Shown: positions 34,560 to 44,879 of the stretch, in pieces | Layout of the letters: every line of letters starts with the position of its first letter | How positions within the stretch are numbered: the first letter of the stretch is position 1 | NCBI GenBank assembly: GCA_026874595.1 | Contig: CM049316.1 | Coordinates: 8,446,339 to 8,510,338 of the forward strand | Source of the DNA: Sipunculus nudus | Lineage: Eukaryota; Annelida; Sipuncula; Golfingiida; Sipunculidae | Direction: 5' to 3' | Length of the DNA stretch: 64,000 bases | The notes under the pieces: model-generated | What the model was told of the DNA's origin: nothing | The model's input: the letters and a program-made list of their open reading frames with translations, nothing else | The model's database searches: none | Program-made: the position numbers and the translations under genes

Positions 34560-36630
34560 ATGTGTGTTATAAAAGGGGAATGGTTTATAAATGGAACAGC
34601 GAGTCAGAACAACGAGGACGCTGCGCGTAAACAGGTGGTACCCGGTGACGAATCATCAACATCGCCAGGCGCAGAACGCTTGGTGAAAGTTGTGTATGAA
34701 TGTAACGTGAATTTTGCAGCTGGACTATTACAGGTGAAGTTTAGAATCAATAATTAAGTGAAAAGTTACTAGGAGTCAGTCAGTGGTAAATGATCAGTGC
34801 TACTTGTACTTTTAATGCAAAGGCTCAGATTTTTAAAGTTGAAAGTAACTTGGCATATTTCCTAAGTGAGTTGTGCCACAGTGCTACCTGGTTTAAGTTT
34901 AAAATACGTTTACGGGAGGTTTATGAACGTTTGTAGGAATTTCTGGTTCATTTTTGCTAACATTTCGTGGTAATTAAAGTTGTCAAAAATAAAAGGGGGG
35001 GGGGGGGGGGGGGTTACGGGTTAGCTCGAATTAGTGCATAATTTTTAGCTCAGCTGACTTTCAGTCATGCTAGGCTATAGCCATGGGTCTTTGTCCGTCG
35101 TCCTTCCGTCTGTCCGTCCGGCCGTTAGCAGGGCACAAATCGTAACCGTAGGGGCTAGGGCCATGAACCCTATGCAGTCTTAGTGGTTCTAAAAAGATCT
35201 CCTTGCAAACCTGAAATTAGGTCACTGCGACCTATATTCTCGAAGTTATGGGGTGTGTTTTCACCCCCCCCCCCCCCCCGAAATAATTCTTTTAGCCAAA
35301 ATTTTCATCCCAAACCTTCCATCTTTCACATACAGCTCACCTACCAACATGGGAAGTACCAAAATTATTTTGAGGTCACAAGGTCAAAGGTCAAGGTCAC
35401 AGTACCAACTTCTTTGAAAAGCCTGTGGATGCATTTAAAGCCAAACCTTTCATCCAAACTCTTTGATCTTTCACATATAGCTAACCTACTAAGTGGGAGA
35501 AGAATCCTATAGATGTTGAGGTCACAAGGTCATAGGTCAGGGTCACAGGATCCACCTCTTTGAAAAGGTTGTGGACACATTTCAAGCTAGACCTTTCATT
35601 CCAAACCTTTCAGCACTGATATCGCTTCTCTGCCAACAGGGGAAAAGACCTGTTGATTGTTAGGTCAAAGGTCAAGTTCACAGCACCCTCTTCTTGCGTG
35701 GAGTCATTTCAGGCAAACTTTTCAATCTATACTTTCCATCTGTCATATATGGCTTACCTACCAATAGGGGAAGAAGCCTATTGATGTTGAGTTCAAAAGG
35801 TCAAAGGTCAAGGTCACAATATTGTTCTAATTGCTTGTGAACATATTTCAAGTGAAACTGTTCTACCCAAACCTTCAGTCTTTCACATATGCCACATCTA
35901 TGCATCACTGAATGTGATTCAAACTTCATATTTATGGGTCTTTTTGCATGAAGAAAAAACTAATTGATTTTGAGGTCAGCCGGTCAGGAGGTTAAAGGTT
36001 GCAGGTCTAAGTTATTCACTCATTGGTTGCCAAGTAATAACACCTGGCCAGATGTAATTGGTTAGTAGTTACCCATCATTTAGAAAGAATCCAGTTGATA
36101 TGTGGGCAAAAGGCCAAGGTCATAGGTCAGGTCAACTTATTGTGTAGACCATCTCTATTTTTCTTGTATATATAAGCTTGCACTCCAGCTGGTACATATC
36201 ACCGTGTTGCTGTCATTGTGAGGGACACTGGTGACATAAGACTCCCTTTTGTATCAGGCTATTAAGTGATAAGGCTGAGTGATAAGTACCTCGTTATTGC
36301 ATAACAAAACACTGTTGTTGGAATACTTCAGCCAGGAATGAACACTATGAGAGTATAGTATTAAGGTTTAGCTACTGATTTATAAGATGATGTGAACATT
36401 TTGCAGTTTATTTTATTGAATCATAGCAATAAACTACGTTTCCTAGATATCTGAATATTTTTTATATAAATCACCACATATAAAAGCAAGTGTTTCTTCT
36501 CATAATATGTGGATGTGTACTTGATTTAGGATGGCTTTATTTTATTACAAGACTCTTAGTCATGCTTTCTGCATTTCTATTCTTTCAGGTTTTGCAGTTT
36601 ACCAACCCTGCTGACCCCATTGAAAAGTAG
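34560..36630 (+). CDS. Candidate two-exon micro-gene, function unknown
   Basis: Exon 1 (34560-34733) starts with ATG and runs 58 codons in a stretch that is GC-richer than its surroundings: NGTASQNNEDAARKQVVPGD, then AERLVKVVYECNVNFAAGLL. It ends at TTACAG|GTGAAG. A strong acceptor, TATTCTTTCAG, at 36588 opens exon 2 (36589-36630), which reads VLQFTNPADPIEK and stops. Phase 0 joins give about 71 residues. No family is recognised and no signal peptide or membrane segment is evident. A Helentron-like element lies in the proposed intron. It could equally be two unrelated exons or noncoding transcript exons. Confidence 0.3.
35041..36175 (+). mobile_element. Helentron-like family 3, copy F (3' end missing)
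   Basis: Begins ATTTTTAGCTCAGCTGAC, followed by GTCCGTC/CCTTCCGTC pyrimidine-rich repeats and TTAGCAGGGCACAAATCG. The body is tandem AAGGTCAAAGGTCAAGGTCAC units of about 120-130 bp. It matches 57341-58513 at the 5' end. The 3' inverted-repeat arm and hairpin are not found before about 36175. A C run at 35264-35279 lies inside. Confidence 0.78.
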
Positions 36631-37762
36631 AGTGATAATAAAAAATATTGGACCTACACTTTTACATTTGCATATCTATAAATCTGATATGAGCGCCTGA
36701 ACATGCCTTTGAATTGTTTTGGACATTCATTACTGTAACATCATTTGGAGAATTTGCCCCAAGTTTGGTCTCTTGGTGGAGGATGTGTGATATCAAATGT
36801 CAGACTTGTCAGAAATCCTTTATGTCTGCCAGTGAGCCACCTTAGGCGTTAAAAAAAGTTCTTTGTTTCCGGTTACCCGACCGACCTTAGATTTACTGTG
36901 CGACCCTAAAATTTTTATTTGGATTCTGATTGCAAAACCAGTAAAAGTCGAGGTTTGCGTGTGAAATTTTTAGGTGAAGTACGACTTAATGACTAATGTC
37001 GGCAACTTTATCTGTCATACAGACACAAACTACGATGTTCTGAGATCTTCATTGACAGTTCAAATATACCCGCTGTGGAAGGTCATATTCATAAGCGGGT
37101 TCGTCAGCTTAGAACGTAGTTCTGCGCAACAACTTTTTTTAATTTATAGGAAGCAGATAAATATCAAAAGTGTTCCACTGGAGAAATAAGCAGCTTCTTT
37201 CAAGCTATGAACGTGGCCTCCTCCGCGAATTTCTGATAGCCGTGACCCGTCTGAGAACTGATTCGAGATGGTTCAAATTTGCCCTAAGCCCCGAAAATTT
37301 GCATCTTCCGTAAGGCCTCATTAATGGCCCGCTTGTATGCACAGTTGCTAGTCGGCAATATTCGGAATTCAGTGCCGTCTTCGGCTATGCAAATGAGTTG
37401 AAATGAACCAATGACATGCCGTTTCGTCACTGCATGTAACCGTGGTTACCTATTCGGGTACATATGTACCCGTATTTGTTCTGTCAATGATCACCTGAAC
37501 CTGCGCTCGGGCGCTGGCAGGAGAAAAACGAACGATTTAATGAACGTTGGCCGGTCATGTAACGAAAAGTTAAACGCAAATTTGGCGGTCACACGTTGTG
37601 ATCATTTTTTTTTTGGGCGATATTTTTTTTTATATAATGGCGGTAAATGATAAGAGCATATTCATAACTGCGATGGCCAATTTGACACCGGCGGATTGCC
37701 GATGTACATTTCTTATTGTATCCCCAGACAAAGTCGGGGGATACTATGTTTTCATACCGGTC

Positions 37763-37802
<40 letters not shown>
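37763..37802. repeat. (CCG)n trinucleotide run
   Basis: About 13 CCG units inside the 5' part of copy B. Shorter runs occupy the same place in copies A, C and D (4-7 units). It yields spurious poly-Pro, poly-Ala and poly-Arg ORFs. Confidence 0.97.
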
Positions 37803-38429
37803 ATATGAATCTTGTTGGCGCGATAACCCAAAAAATATTTCACGGAACTTTACCAAATTTGGTATATGTATAGATATGGGTGAGAGGACGACGCCTATTT
37901 AAAATGAGGTCATGACCTTTACTAAGAGAGTGTCCTTGACCTTTAATAGGTCCAATTTTGGGGAAAATCACACAAATTCTTTAATATCTCAAGAAATCTT
38001 GCATGGATTTATCCCAAAATCAACTTGATGGAAGATCATGGATAGGGTTGTCATGTTCCAGAAACTGGTGGCGCCACCTATTATTCTTTACTTGTTTTCG
38101 TGCCGTTTAATACCCCCAAAATTGCTACCTTACAGTACTGTGAGCATTGTAAGTCAAAAACTATGGACAGATTTCTTTTATATTATGCATATACATAGGT
38201 ATGGGTTATGGGATGATGTTTATTTAAATTGGGGTCATGACCTTTCCTATGATAGTGGCCTTGACCTTGAATATTGCCATATATGGTGAAAATCACACAC
38301 CTCTTATGATATCTCCAGTGTTGATAGCCATATGGATTTCAAACATGACTTATGTATGGCCCACCACTAAAGTAAGAACCCTATAGGTTCTAGGGTCATG
38401 AGGTCAAAGGTCAAGGTCACTGGACTGAC

Positions 38430-40440
38430 ATTTTAAAAGATACTGTGGATGCATTTTAAGCCAAACTTTCATCCTAGGTCTTCCATCTTTAATATATAGC
38501 TCACTTGCCAATAGTGATCCATATAAATTTTGGGGTCACAAGTTCTAAGGTCAAGGCCACAGGAGCTATCTGTCCAAAAATTAGTTTCTGGATGATAATT
38601 CCTGCTTTTATTGATGTATTGATTTTAAACTTGACTTATATATGTCCCATTGAAAAAGCAAGACTCCAATTGATTTTGGGGTCATGAGGTCAAAGGTCAA
38701 GGTCACAGGACGGGCATTTTAAAAGATACTGTGGATGCATTTTAAGCCAAACATTTCATCTCAGACCTTTCTTCTTGCACATGTAAGTCATCTGCCAATA
38801 GAGGAAGACCCCTATAAGTTTTGAGGTCACAAGGTCAAAGGTGAAGGTCACAGGAGCCATCTGTCCAAAAATTAGTTTCTGGATGATAATTCCTGCTTTT
38901 ATTGATGTATGGATTTCAAACTTGACTTGTATATGTCCCATTGGAAAAGCATAACCCAAATTGATTTGGGGTCATGAGGTCAAAGGTCAAGGTTACAGGA
39001 AACCTCTTTAAAAAGATTGTGGATGCATTTTCAGCCAAACAATTCATCTCAGATCTTTCATCTTGCACATATAGTTCACCTGCCGAGAGTGGAAGACCCC
39101 TATCAATTTTGAGGTCACAAGGTCAAAGGTGAAGGTCACAGGAGCCATCCGTCCAAAAATTAGTTTCTGGATGATAATTCCTGCTTTTATTGATGTATGG
39201 ATTTCAAACTTGACTTATATATGTCCCATTGGGAAAGCAAGACCCAAATTGATTTTGGGGTTATGAAGTCAAAGGTCAAGGTCACAGGACACACCTTTAA
39301 GAAGATGTGGATGTATTTTCAGCCAAACATTTCATCTCAGATCTTTCATCTTGCACGTATAGTTCACCTGCCAAGAGAGGAAGAACCCTATCAATTTTGA
39401 GGTCACAAGGTCAAAGGTGAAGGTCACAGGAGCCATCTGTCCAAAAATTAGTTTCTGGATGATAATTCCTTCTTTTATTGATGTATGGATTTCAAACTCG
39501 ACTTGTATTTGACCCATTGGAAAAGCAAGACCTGAATTGATTTTGGGGTCATGAGGTCAAAGGTCAAGGTCACAGGAAACCTCTTTTAAAAGATTGTGGA
39601 TGCATTTTCAGCCAAACAATTCATCTCAGATCTTTCATCTTGCACATATAGTTCACCTGCCAAGAGTGGAAGACCCCTATCAATTTTGAGGTCACAAGGT
39701 CAAAGGTGAAGGTCACAGGAGCCATCAGTCCAAAATTTAGTTTTTGGATGATGATTCCTGCTTTTATTGATGTATGGATTTCAAACTTGACTTGTATATG
39801 TCCCATTGGGAAAGCAAGACCTGAATTGATTTTGGGGTCATGAGGTCAAAGGTCAAGGTCACAGGACACATCTTTAAAAAGATGTGGATGCATTTTCAGC
39901 CAAACATTTCATCTCAGATCTTTCATCTTGCACATATAGTTCTCCTGCCAAGAGAGGAAGAACACTATCAATTTTGAGGTCACAAGGTCAAAGGTGAAGG
40001 TCACAGGAGCCATCTGTCCAAAAATTAGTTTCTGGATGATAATTCCTGCTTTTATTGATGTATGGATTTCAAACTTGACTTGTATATGTCCCATTGGAAA
40101 AGCAAGACCCAAATTGATTTTAGGGTCATGAGGTCAAAGGTCAAGGTCACAGGACACATCTTTAAAAAGATGTGGATGCATTTTCAGCCAAACATTTCAT
40201 CTCAGATCTTTCATCTTGCACATGTAGTTCTCCTGCCAAGAGAGGAAGAACACTATCAATTTTGAGGTCACAAGGCCAAAGGTGAAGGTCACAGGAGCCA
40301 TCTGTCCAAAAATTAGTTTCTGGGTGATAATTCCTGCTTTATTGATGTTTAGATTTCAAACCTAACTTCCATATGTCCCATTGGAAAAGCAAGACCAGAA
40401 TTGATTTTGGGGTCATGAGGTCAAAGGTCAAGGTCACAGG
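38430..40440. repeat. 288-bp tandem array within copy B
   Basis: TTAGTTTCTGGATGATAATT recurs at about 38581, 38872, 39161, 39447, 39736, 40025 and 40313. Each unit carries one (A)GGTCAAAGGTCAAGGTCA cluster and one AGGTCAAAGGTGAAGGTCAC cluster. It yields a ladder of similar 61-67 codon ORFs on both strands that are not genes. Confidence 0.93.
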
Positions 40441-41530
40441 ACACATCTTTAAAAAGATCAAGGTCACAGGACCAACATCTTCAACAAGATTGTGGATTGT
40501 TAGATGGAAGAAACAATAAATATGCCAAGTGTCAGTATATGCTGCTAAAAATGGGGGTCTATTTATAAAGGGGGTGGGGGCCTACTATGTCTGGGGATAC
40601 TCTGGCACCTGCGGTGCCAAGAAATGTCTAGTTTTAAACAAATATGCCGATGTTATGATCACTTTATTTTCCCCCAACTTAATGCGTGCGTACTACATCA
40701 TGGTTCAACAGTGTCATTTCGCTATTTCTGAGGGCGAATGAAATGCCGGCCGCTCACGTTAGCCTAAGAAGGTAAACCTGTCTGATCGCCAACTTTAATT
40801 ATTTGTCAGCGACCAGCTGATCATTCCTTGAAAGTTACTTCGCTTCACATCTTATAAGAGATTGAACAAACACCTATTTCTCCAAGAGAAAATGGTTCTA
40901 ATGGGTCAATATTTGATCATACTGTACACGGATTGGCACAGATATGCATTAACATAATTGTATTTACCATTTTATTCTGAAAATATGTCGCATAAACTGA
41001 ATAAAAAAAAATTAAAAAAAAAAATTCCCGACCTACCTACCCTATTTTTCTCTGGCATGTAATCGGAAACAAAGGACTTTTTTTTTAGGCCTTAGAAATC
41101 CTTTTTTCAGTGCAGTTTCAGTAATTTACCTTCAGTTTTTGGTCCAATTTAGAGAATGGTTGTTGTCTGATTTCAGACCTGTCAGAAGTCCAAAATGGCC
41201 ACCAGGCAACCATCTTTAAATTCCTTTTGATCATATTATCTCAAGAACTGTTAAAGTGAAGTTAGTCGGACGTATATTAATGTAATCTTGCAAAGGATTG
41301 GGTCAAATATTTCTTAATAAATATTATCATCATATATGAAAGTGCAGTACAGTTGGCTTGTATTGAATAAAAATTCATACAGAAGCACCTTTTTCTCACT
41401 GATTCTTGCATGGATTTCCTTGATTTTTGCTATATATTTTGATCTTATATTTGCCCTTTGTGGTGTTCCTTTTGAGACTGACAGGGATCAAGTAAGCTAT
41501 GGGAATAGTTCTGGATACCTTAACAATTAT

Positions 41531-41730
41531 ACATTTTCCTCAGACCATCAGTTCACCGTGTTTTAACCAGACATAGGTGATATACATTTCTGTTGTCGTA
41601 GAAAATTTCAACAAATTGGCAAATTGGTTCTTCAAAATTTGACTGGAAGTTGTGAATCTCAGCCCATGATGTCACAGGTCATGCTTGGCAGCTAAGCGTC
41701 ATGACCCATGGGTCAATTGTTAAATAATGC
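41531..41730 (+). repeat. Dispersed repeat, copy B (pair at 7.66 kb)
   Basis: Starts near TTTCCTCAGACCATCAG and ends CATGACCCATGGGTCAATTG. See 7655-7850 for the alignment. Confidence 0.8.
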
Positions 41731-41842
41731 TGCTGCCTTAGGAGTGTGAGGAAAATAAATGACGGAAATAACGGAGGTTAGATGTACCGGTACAGATAAA
41801 AATTTGTTAATTAGCCCAACTTTCAGTCCCGCGTGGAATTCT

Positions 41843-41900
41843 ATCTGGACACGTGGAGATTATCTAGACACGTGGAAATTATTTGGACACGTGGAAATGC
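41843..41900. repeat. 18-bp short tandem repeat x3
   Basis: TGGACACGTGGAAATTAT-type units occur three times with small changes. Confidence 0.85.
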
Positions 41901-42398
41901 TCTTTTGGAGGTCAGCAATAATTTGGCATATTTACTTGTGCTGTTTGACCTTTAAAGATTTAAAGGAATATATTCTTGGGGTCTTCAAGTGCAACCAAGG
42001 AACCAAAGGTCAAAGGTTCAGGGGTCCCGTAGTAATAAGGATAATATTACAAGGATATATATAATTGAAGCACCCAGATAGAAAAAATATTAATATTATT
42101 AATTAGGGAATATTATATTGACATTCAATTTATACTTTGGCATCTATCGACAACATTTTGAATATAATTCTACCTACCTGCAAAAAAAGTGGACAAGATC
42201 TGATTCGACGTATTGTCAATAGCATGACATGACGCTGGACTGACGTGATGTCCACTAAAAAAGGATTTCTTGTAGCTAACAAGAAAATATACCTTTTCTA
42301 ACTCTGAAGATAACTTTTCTTGTTTTAAGGTTCTATACTTTAAAGAAGGTTGTTTGTGCAGAGCTGTTTTCTAAATTCCGTGGGACTTCAAAGTATGC

Positions 42399-43526
42399 TA
42401 TTTTTATGCCCCCGCCACAAAGTGGCCGGGGCATATAGTGTTACCCATGTCCGTCCTTCCGTTCTTCCGTCCTTTTTTCGCAATGCCTGCAGATATTGGC
42501 CTGATTTTTGGTGTGTGGGCAGATAATGACCAGTTACAGATCGAGTTCGCATTTCGTCCAAGTTGACGTACTTTTGACCGTTTTACGGCTCCTTAACTTA
42601 GAAAATTTCATGAAAAATAGAAATATTCATGACAGATACACATGTATGGACTTTTTTTGCAGTGCCTGCAGATATATGCCTGATTTTTGGTGTGTGGGCA
42701 GATATAGACCAGTTACAGATCGAGTTCGCGTTTCGTCTTGGTTGACCTACTTTTGACCGTTTGACGGCTCCTGAACATAGAAAATTTCATGAAAAATATG
42801 AAATTTCATGACAAATACACATTTATGGACTTTTTTTTAGCAATGCCTGCAGATATTGGCCTGATTTTTGGTGTGTGGGCAGATATTGACCAGTTACAGA
42901 TCGAGTTCGCGTTTTGTCCCTGTAACCTACTTTTGACCGTTTGACGGTGCTCTAACATAGAAAATTTCATAAAAAAGTGCACATGTATGGACTTTTTTTC
43001 ACAGTGCCTGCAGATACGGGCCTGATTTTTGGTGTGTAGGCAGATAATGACCAGTTACAGATCGAGTTCTTGTTTTGTCCCAGTTGACCTACTTTTGACC
43101 ATTTGACTGCTCCTGAACATAGAAAATTTCATGAAAGACAGAATTTTTATGGAAAATGTACATGTATGGACTTTTTACCACCCTGATTTTTTATGTGTGG
43201 GCAGATAATGACAGTTACAGATCGAGTTCGCGTTTCGTCCCGGTTGATTGTTTTACGGCTCCTAAACATAGAAAATTTCATGAAAGACAGAAATTTTTAT
43301 GGAAAATGCACATGTATGGACTTTTTTTCACAATGCCTGCATATACTGGGATGATTTTTGGTGTGTTGCTTGATAATGACCCGTTACAGATCGAGTTTGC
43401 ATTTTGCCCTTGTTGACCTACTTTTGACCATACGACACCTCCTGAACTTAAAAAAAATTCAAAATTTTACAAATGTTTCTAATTTGCCCCAGGCGGGGGC
43501 ATTCGTGTCGTTCCGACACATCTAGT
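42399..43526 (+). mobile_element. Helentron-like family 2 (complete)
   Basis: The 5' end TATTTTTATGCCCCCGCC contains the arm GCCCCCGCC (42408-42416) and a hairpin (GCCCCCGCCAC..GTGGCCGGGGC). A TCCGTCCTTCCG tract follows, then about six tandem units of 160-180 bp (GCCTGATTTTTGGTGTGTGG). The 3' arm is GGCGGGGGC (43492-43500). The hairpin GTGTCGTTCCGACAC (43505-43519) is followed by ATCTAGT. Same plan and same 3' tail as family 1, with unrelated sequence in between. No ORF for a helicase is present. Confidence 0.82.
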
Positions 43527-43759
43527 TTTTTTTTTAAATGCCCTTAACTTTTAATCAGGCACAGAGACAGAAGCGGTATATTAATTCCCTTAGTTTTTTG
43601 GCAGTTTCAGTCAAACAAGTTTTCTCCACATGTAACTTTGGTTTAGAGTACTGAATATAAAGTATGTAGTTCCCATATGTTCAGGGCAACTATGCTATTA
43701 AATATGACCTCTATCAGTTTGCCCCTCCTCTATTTGCCCGGGCTTCTTGTCATTTCGCT

Positions 43760-44050
43760 TCAGTGGTTGAAGAAGGGCTGGGGCATCTCTGGAAATTTAA
43801 AGCCCCTCAGGTCCCTGTTAGTTGGAGCTGATCGTGCTGGCTCCTCGTTACTGTCCATCTTAGATGCTAGCCACATGGAATTTGAAAGTCCTGGTGTTGC
43901 TGTAGGTGGCTGCATGGAGGCTGACGATCCGAGCTTCAGTTTGCTTAATTCCTTTGTGAATTTAACTCGGACTTTCATTTTAGCACCAGATAGCAACTTT
44001 TTTACCATTGAATAGGTAAGTCCAAGGAAGGAAGAGGTAAGTCCAAGCAA
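43760..44050 (-). other. Unrecognised GC-richer ORF
   Basis: A minus-strand ORF reads KLKLGSSASMQPPTATPGLS, then NRDLRGFKFPEMPQPFFNH. Base composition is more gene-like than its flanks, but no motif or splice partner is visible. It could be a remnant of the gypsy element that lies next to it. The opposite strand is also open (112 codons), and I see nothing to favour that reading. Confidence 0.25.
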
Positions 44051-44286
44051 AGTATCCCTATCAACATCATTTTCTCATTTGAAAAACAACCAAACTACTC
44101 GTGAGTTTCAAGATTATGGAAAACTTAAGGAATAGTAATGCTTCCAGCAGAAGGCCTCATGCCATTAAACTGTTAGGGACCCCATTCCACAAACCACACA
44201 GTTTACCGTCAAATGGGGCCAGCTAATCCCTATAGGACAAATCTCAAACATAAGCATTTATACTTAATCCGTCATTGCTGGGTTTG

Positions 44287-44477
44287 TAAAATATTGTAGT
44301 AAAACTGGGCTTGCCAGTATCCTTCTTCAGGATGGCCTGGTATCAAGAATTGGTTGAAAACCTGGTTGAAGAATTCACTGGCTTGTACACACAATGCAGC
44401 ACTGTACAGTCAAAGTCTCTAAAGGGTTGGTCGACCGTAATCGAGAGACAAACCTTTACTAGATTTCTTTTGTAGAC
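44287..44477 (-). repeat. Dispersed repeat, copy B (pair at 25.0 kb)
   Basis: Matches 25005-25190. The minus strand of both keeps a peptide-like pattern (TVDQPFRDFDC-type). It lies downstream of the gypsy gag-protease remnant. Confidence 0.75.
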
Positions 44478-44879
44478 CAGACTGTCCTGCGGCTGCTTCT
44501 CTTGAAGTAGACACCCCAGTCGGCAGGGTACAGGCTTATTTCCGGAAAGTCTTGATGGATCCTAGGGTAGCAGGACATCCTGCCCGCTGGACTATCATCA
44601 GCCATTGTCCAGTGTGTGCAGTCACCCTGATGTTTTGGTAAATCTTAAACCCTGGTTGACCTTTTGGAATCAAAAGCTCTTGTTGTAGACAGGTGACATA
44701 CTGTGTCACTACACTCCCCTTACATCTCTTTGGATGGAATGGCTGGCTCTTCTGCTGGTATTTCTTTAGTAACCATCTCCCTCCGAGAGTGGTTTATCTC
44801 CTAAAGTAAGTAAGTCACCAGCAAAGAAATATCCATTTGTGTCCTTAGGCACAGTGACGTCACTGTAGGTGACATTACT

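Larger units (their letters stand above)
37715..40632 (+). mobile_element. Helentron-like family 1, copy B (complete)
   Basis: The 5' end ATTGTATCCCCAGAC leads into a hairpin (GTATCCCC..GGGGGATAC). Then come a CCG run, a GGTGGCGCCACC block, about seven tandem units of 288 bp, and the 3' arm GTCTGGGGATAC (40589-40600), which is the inverted match of GTATCCCCAGAC (37718-37729). The hairpin TGGCACCTGCGGTGCCA (40603-40619) is followed by AGAAATGTCTAGT. Subterminal inverted repeats, a 3' hairpin, internal tandem repeats and T-rich flanks are features known for Helentrons and their non-autonomous relatives, including mollusc pearl-type elements. No Rep/helicase is encoded, so it is non-autonomous. 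Confidence 0.85.
36845..41091. mobile_element. Harbinger-like TIR element hosting a nested Helentron
   Basis: Left end GGCGTTAAAAAAAGTTCTTT then GTTTCCGGTTAC pairs with the right end (reverse complement GGCCTAAAAAAAAAGTCCTT then TGTTTCCGATTAC). TTA lies directly outside both ends (36842-36844 and 41092-41094). A 3-bp TWA duplication with long TIRs is typical of PIF/Harbinger elements. Without the nested element (37715-40632) it is about 1.33 kb. No transposase is recognised, so it is probably non-autonomous. Confidence 0.82.

Noticed and set aside
37589-37902. Poly-Arg, poly-Pro and poly-Ala ORFs
   Set aside because: All three come from the (CCG)n run in different frames; no coding context.
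38755-40265. Ladder of similar 61-67 codon ORFs on both strands (MGHIQVKFEIHTSIKAG-like and MDFKLDLYMSHW-like)
   Set aside because: They are translations of the 288-bp tandem unit, appear on both strands at the repeat period, and begin and end inside noncoding element sequence.
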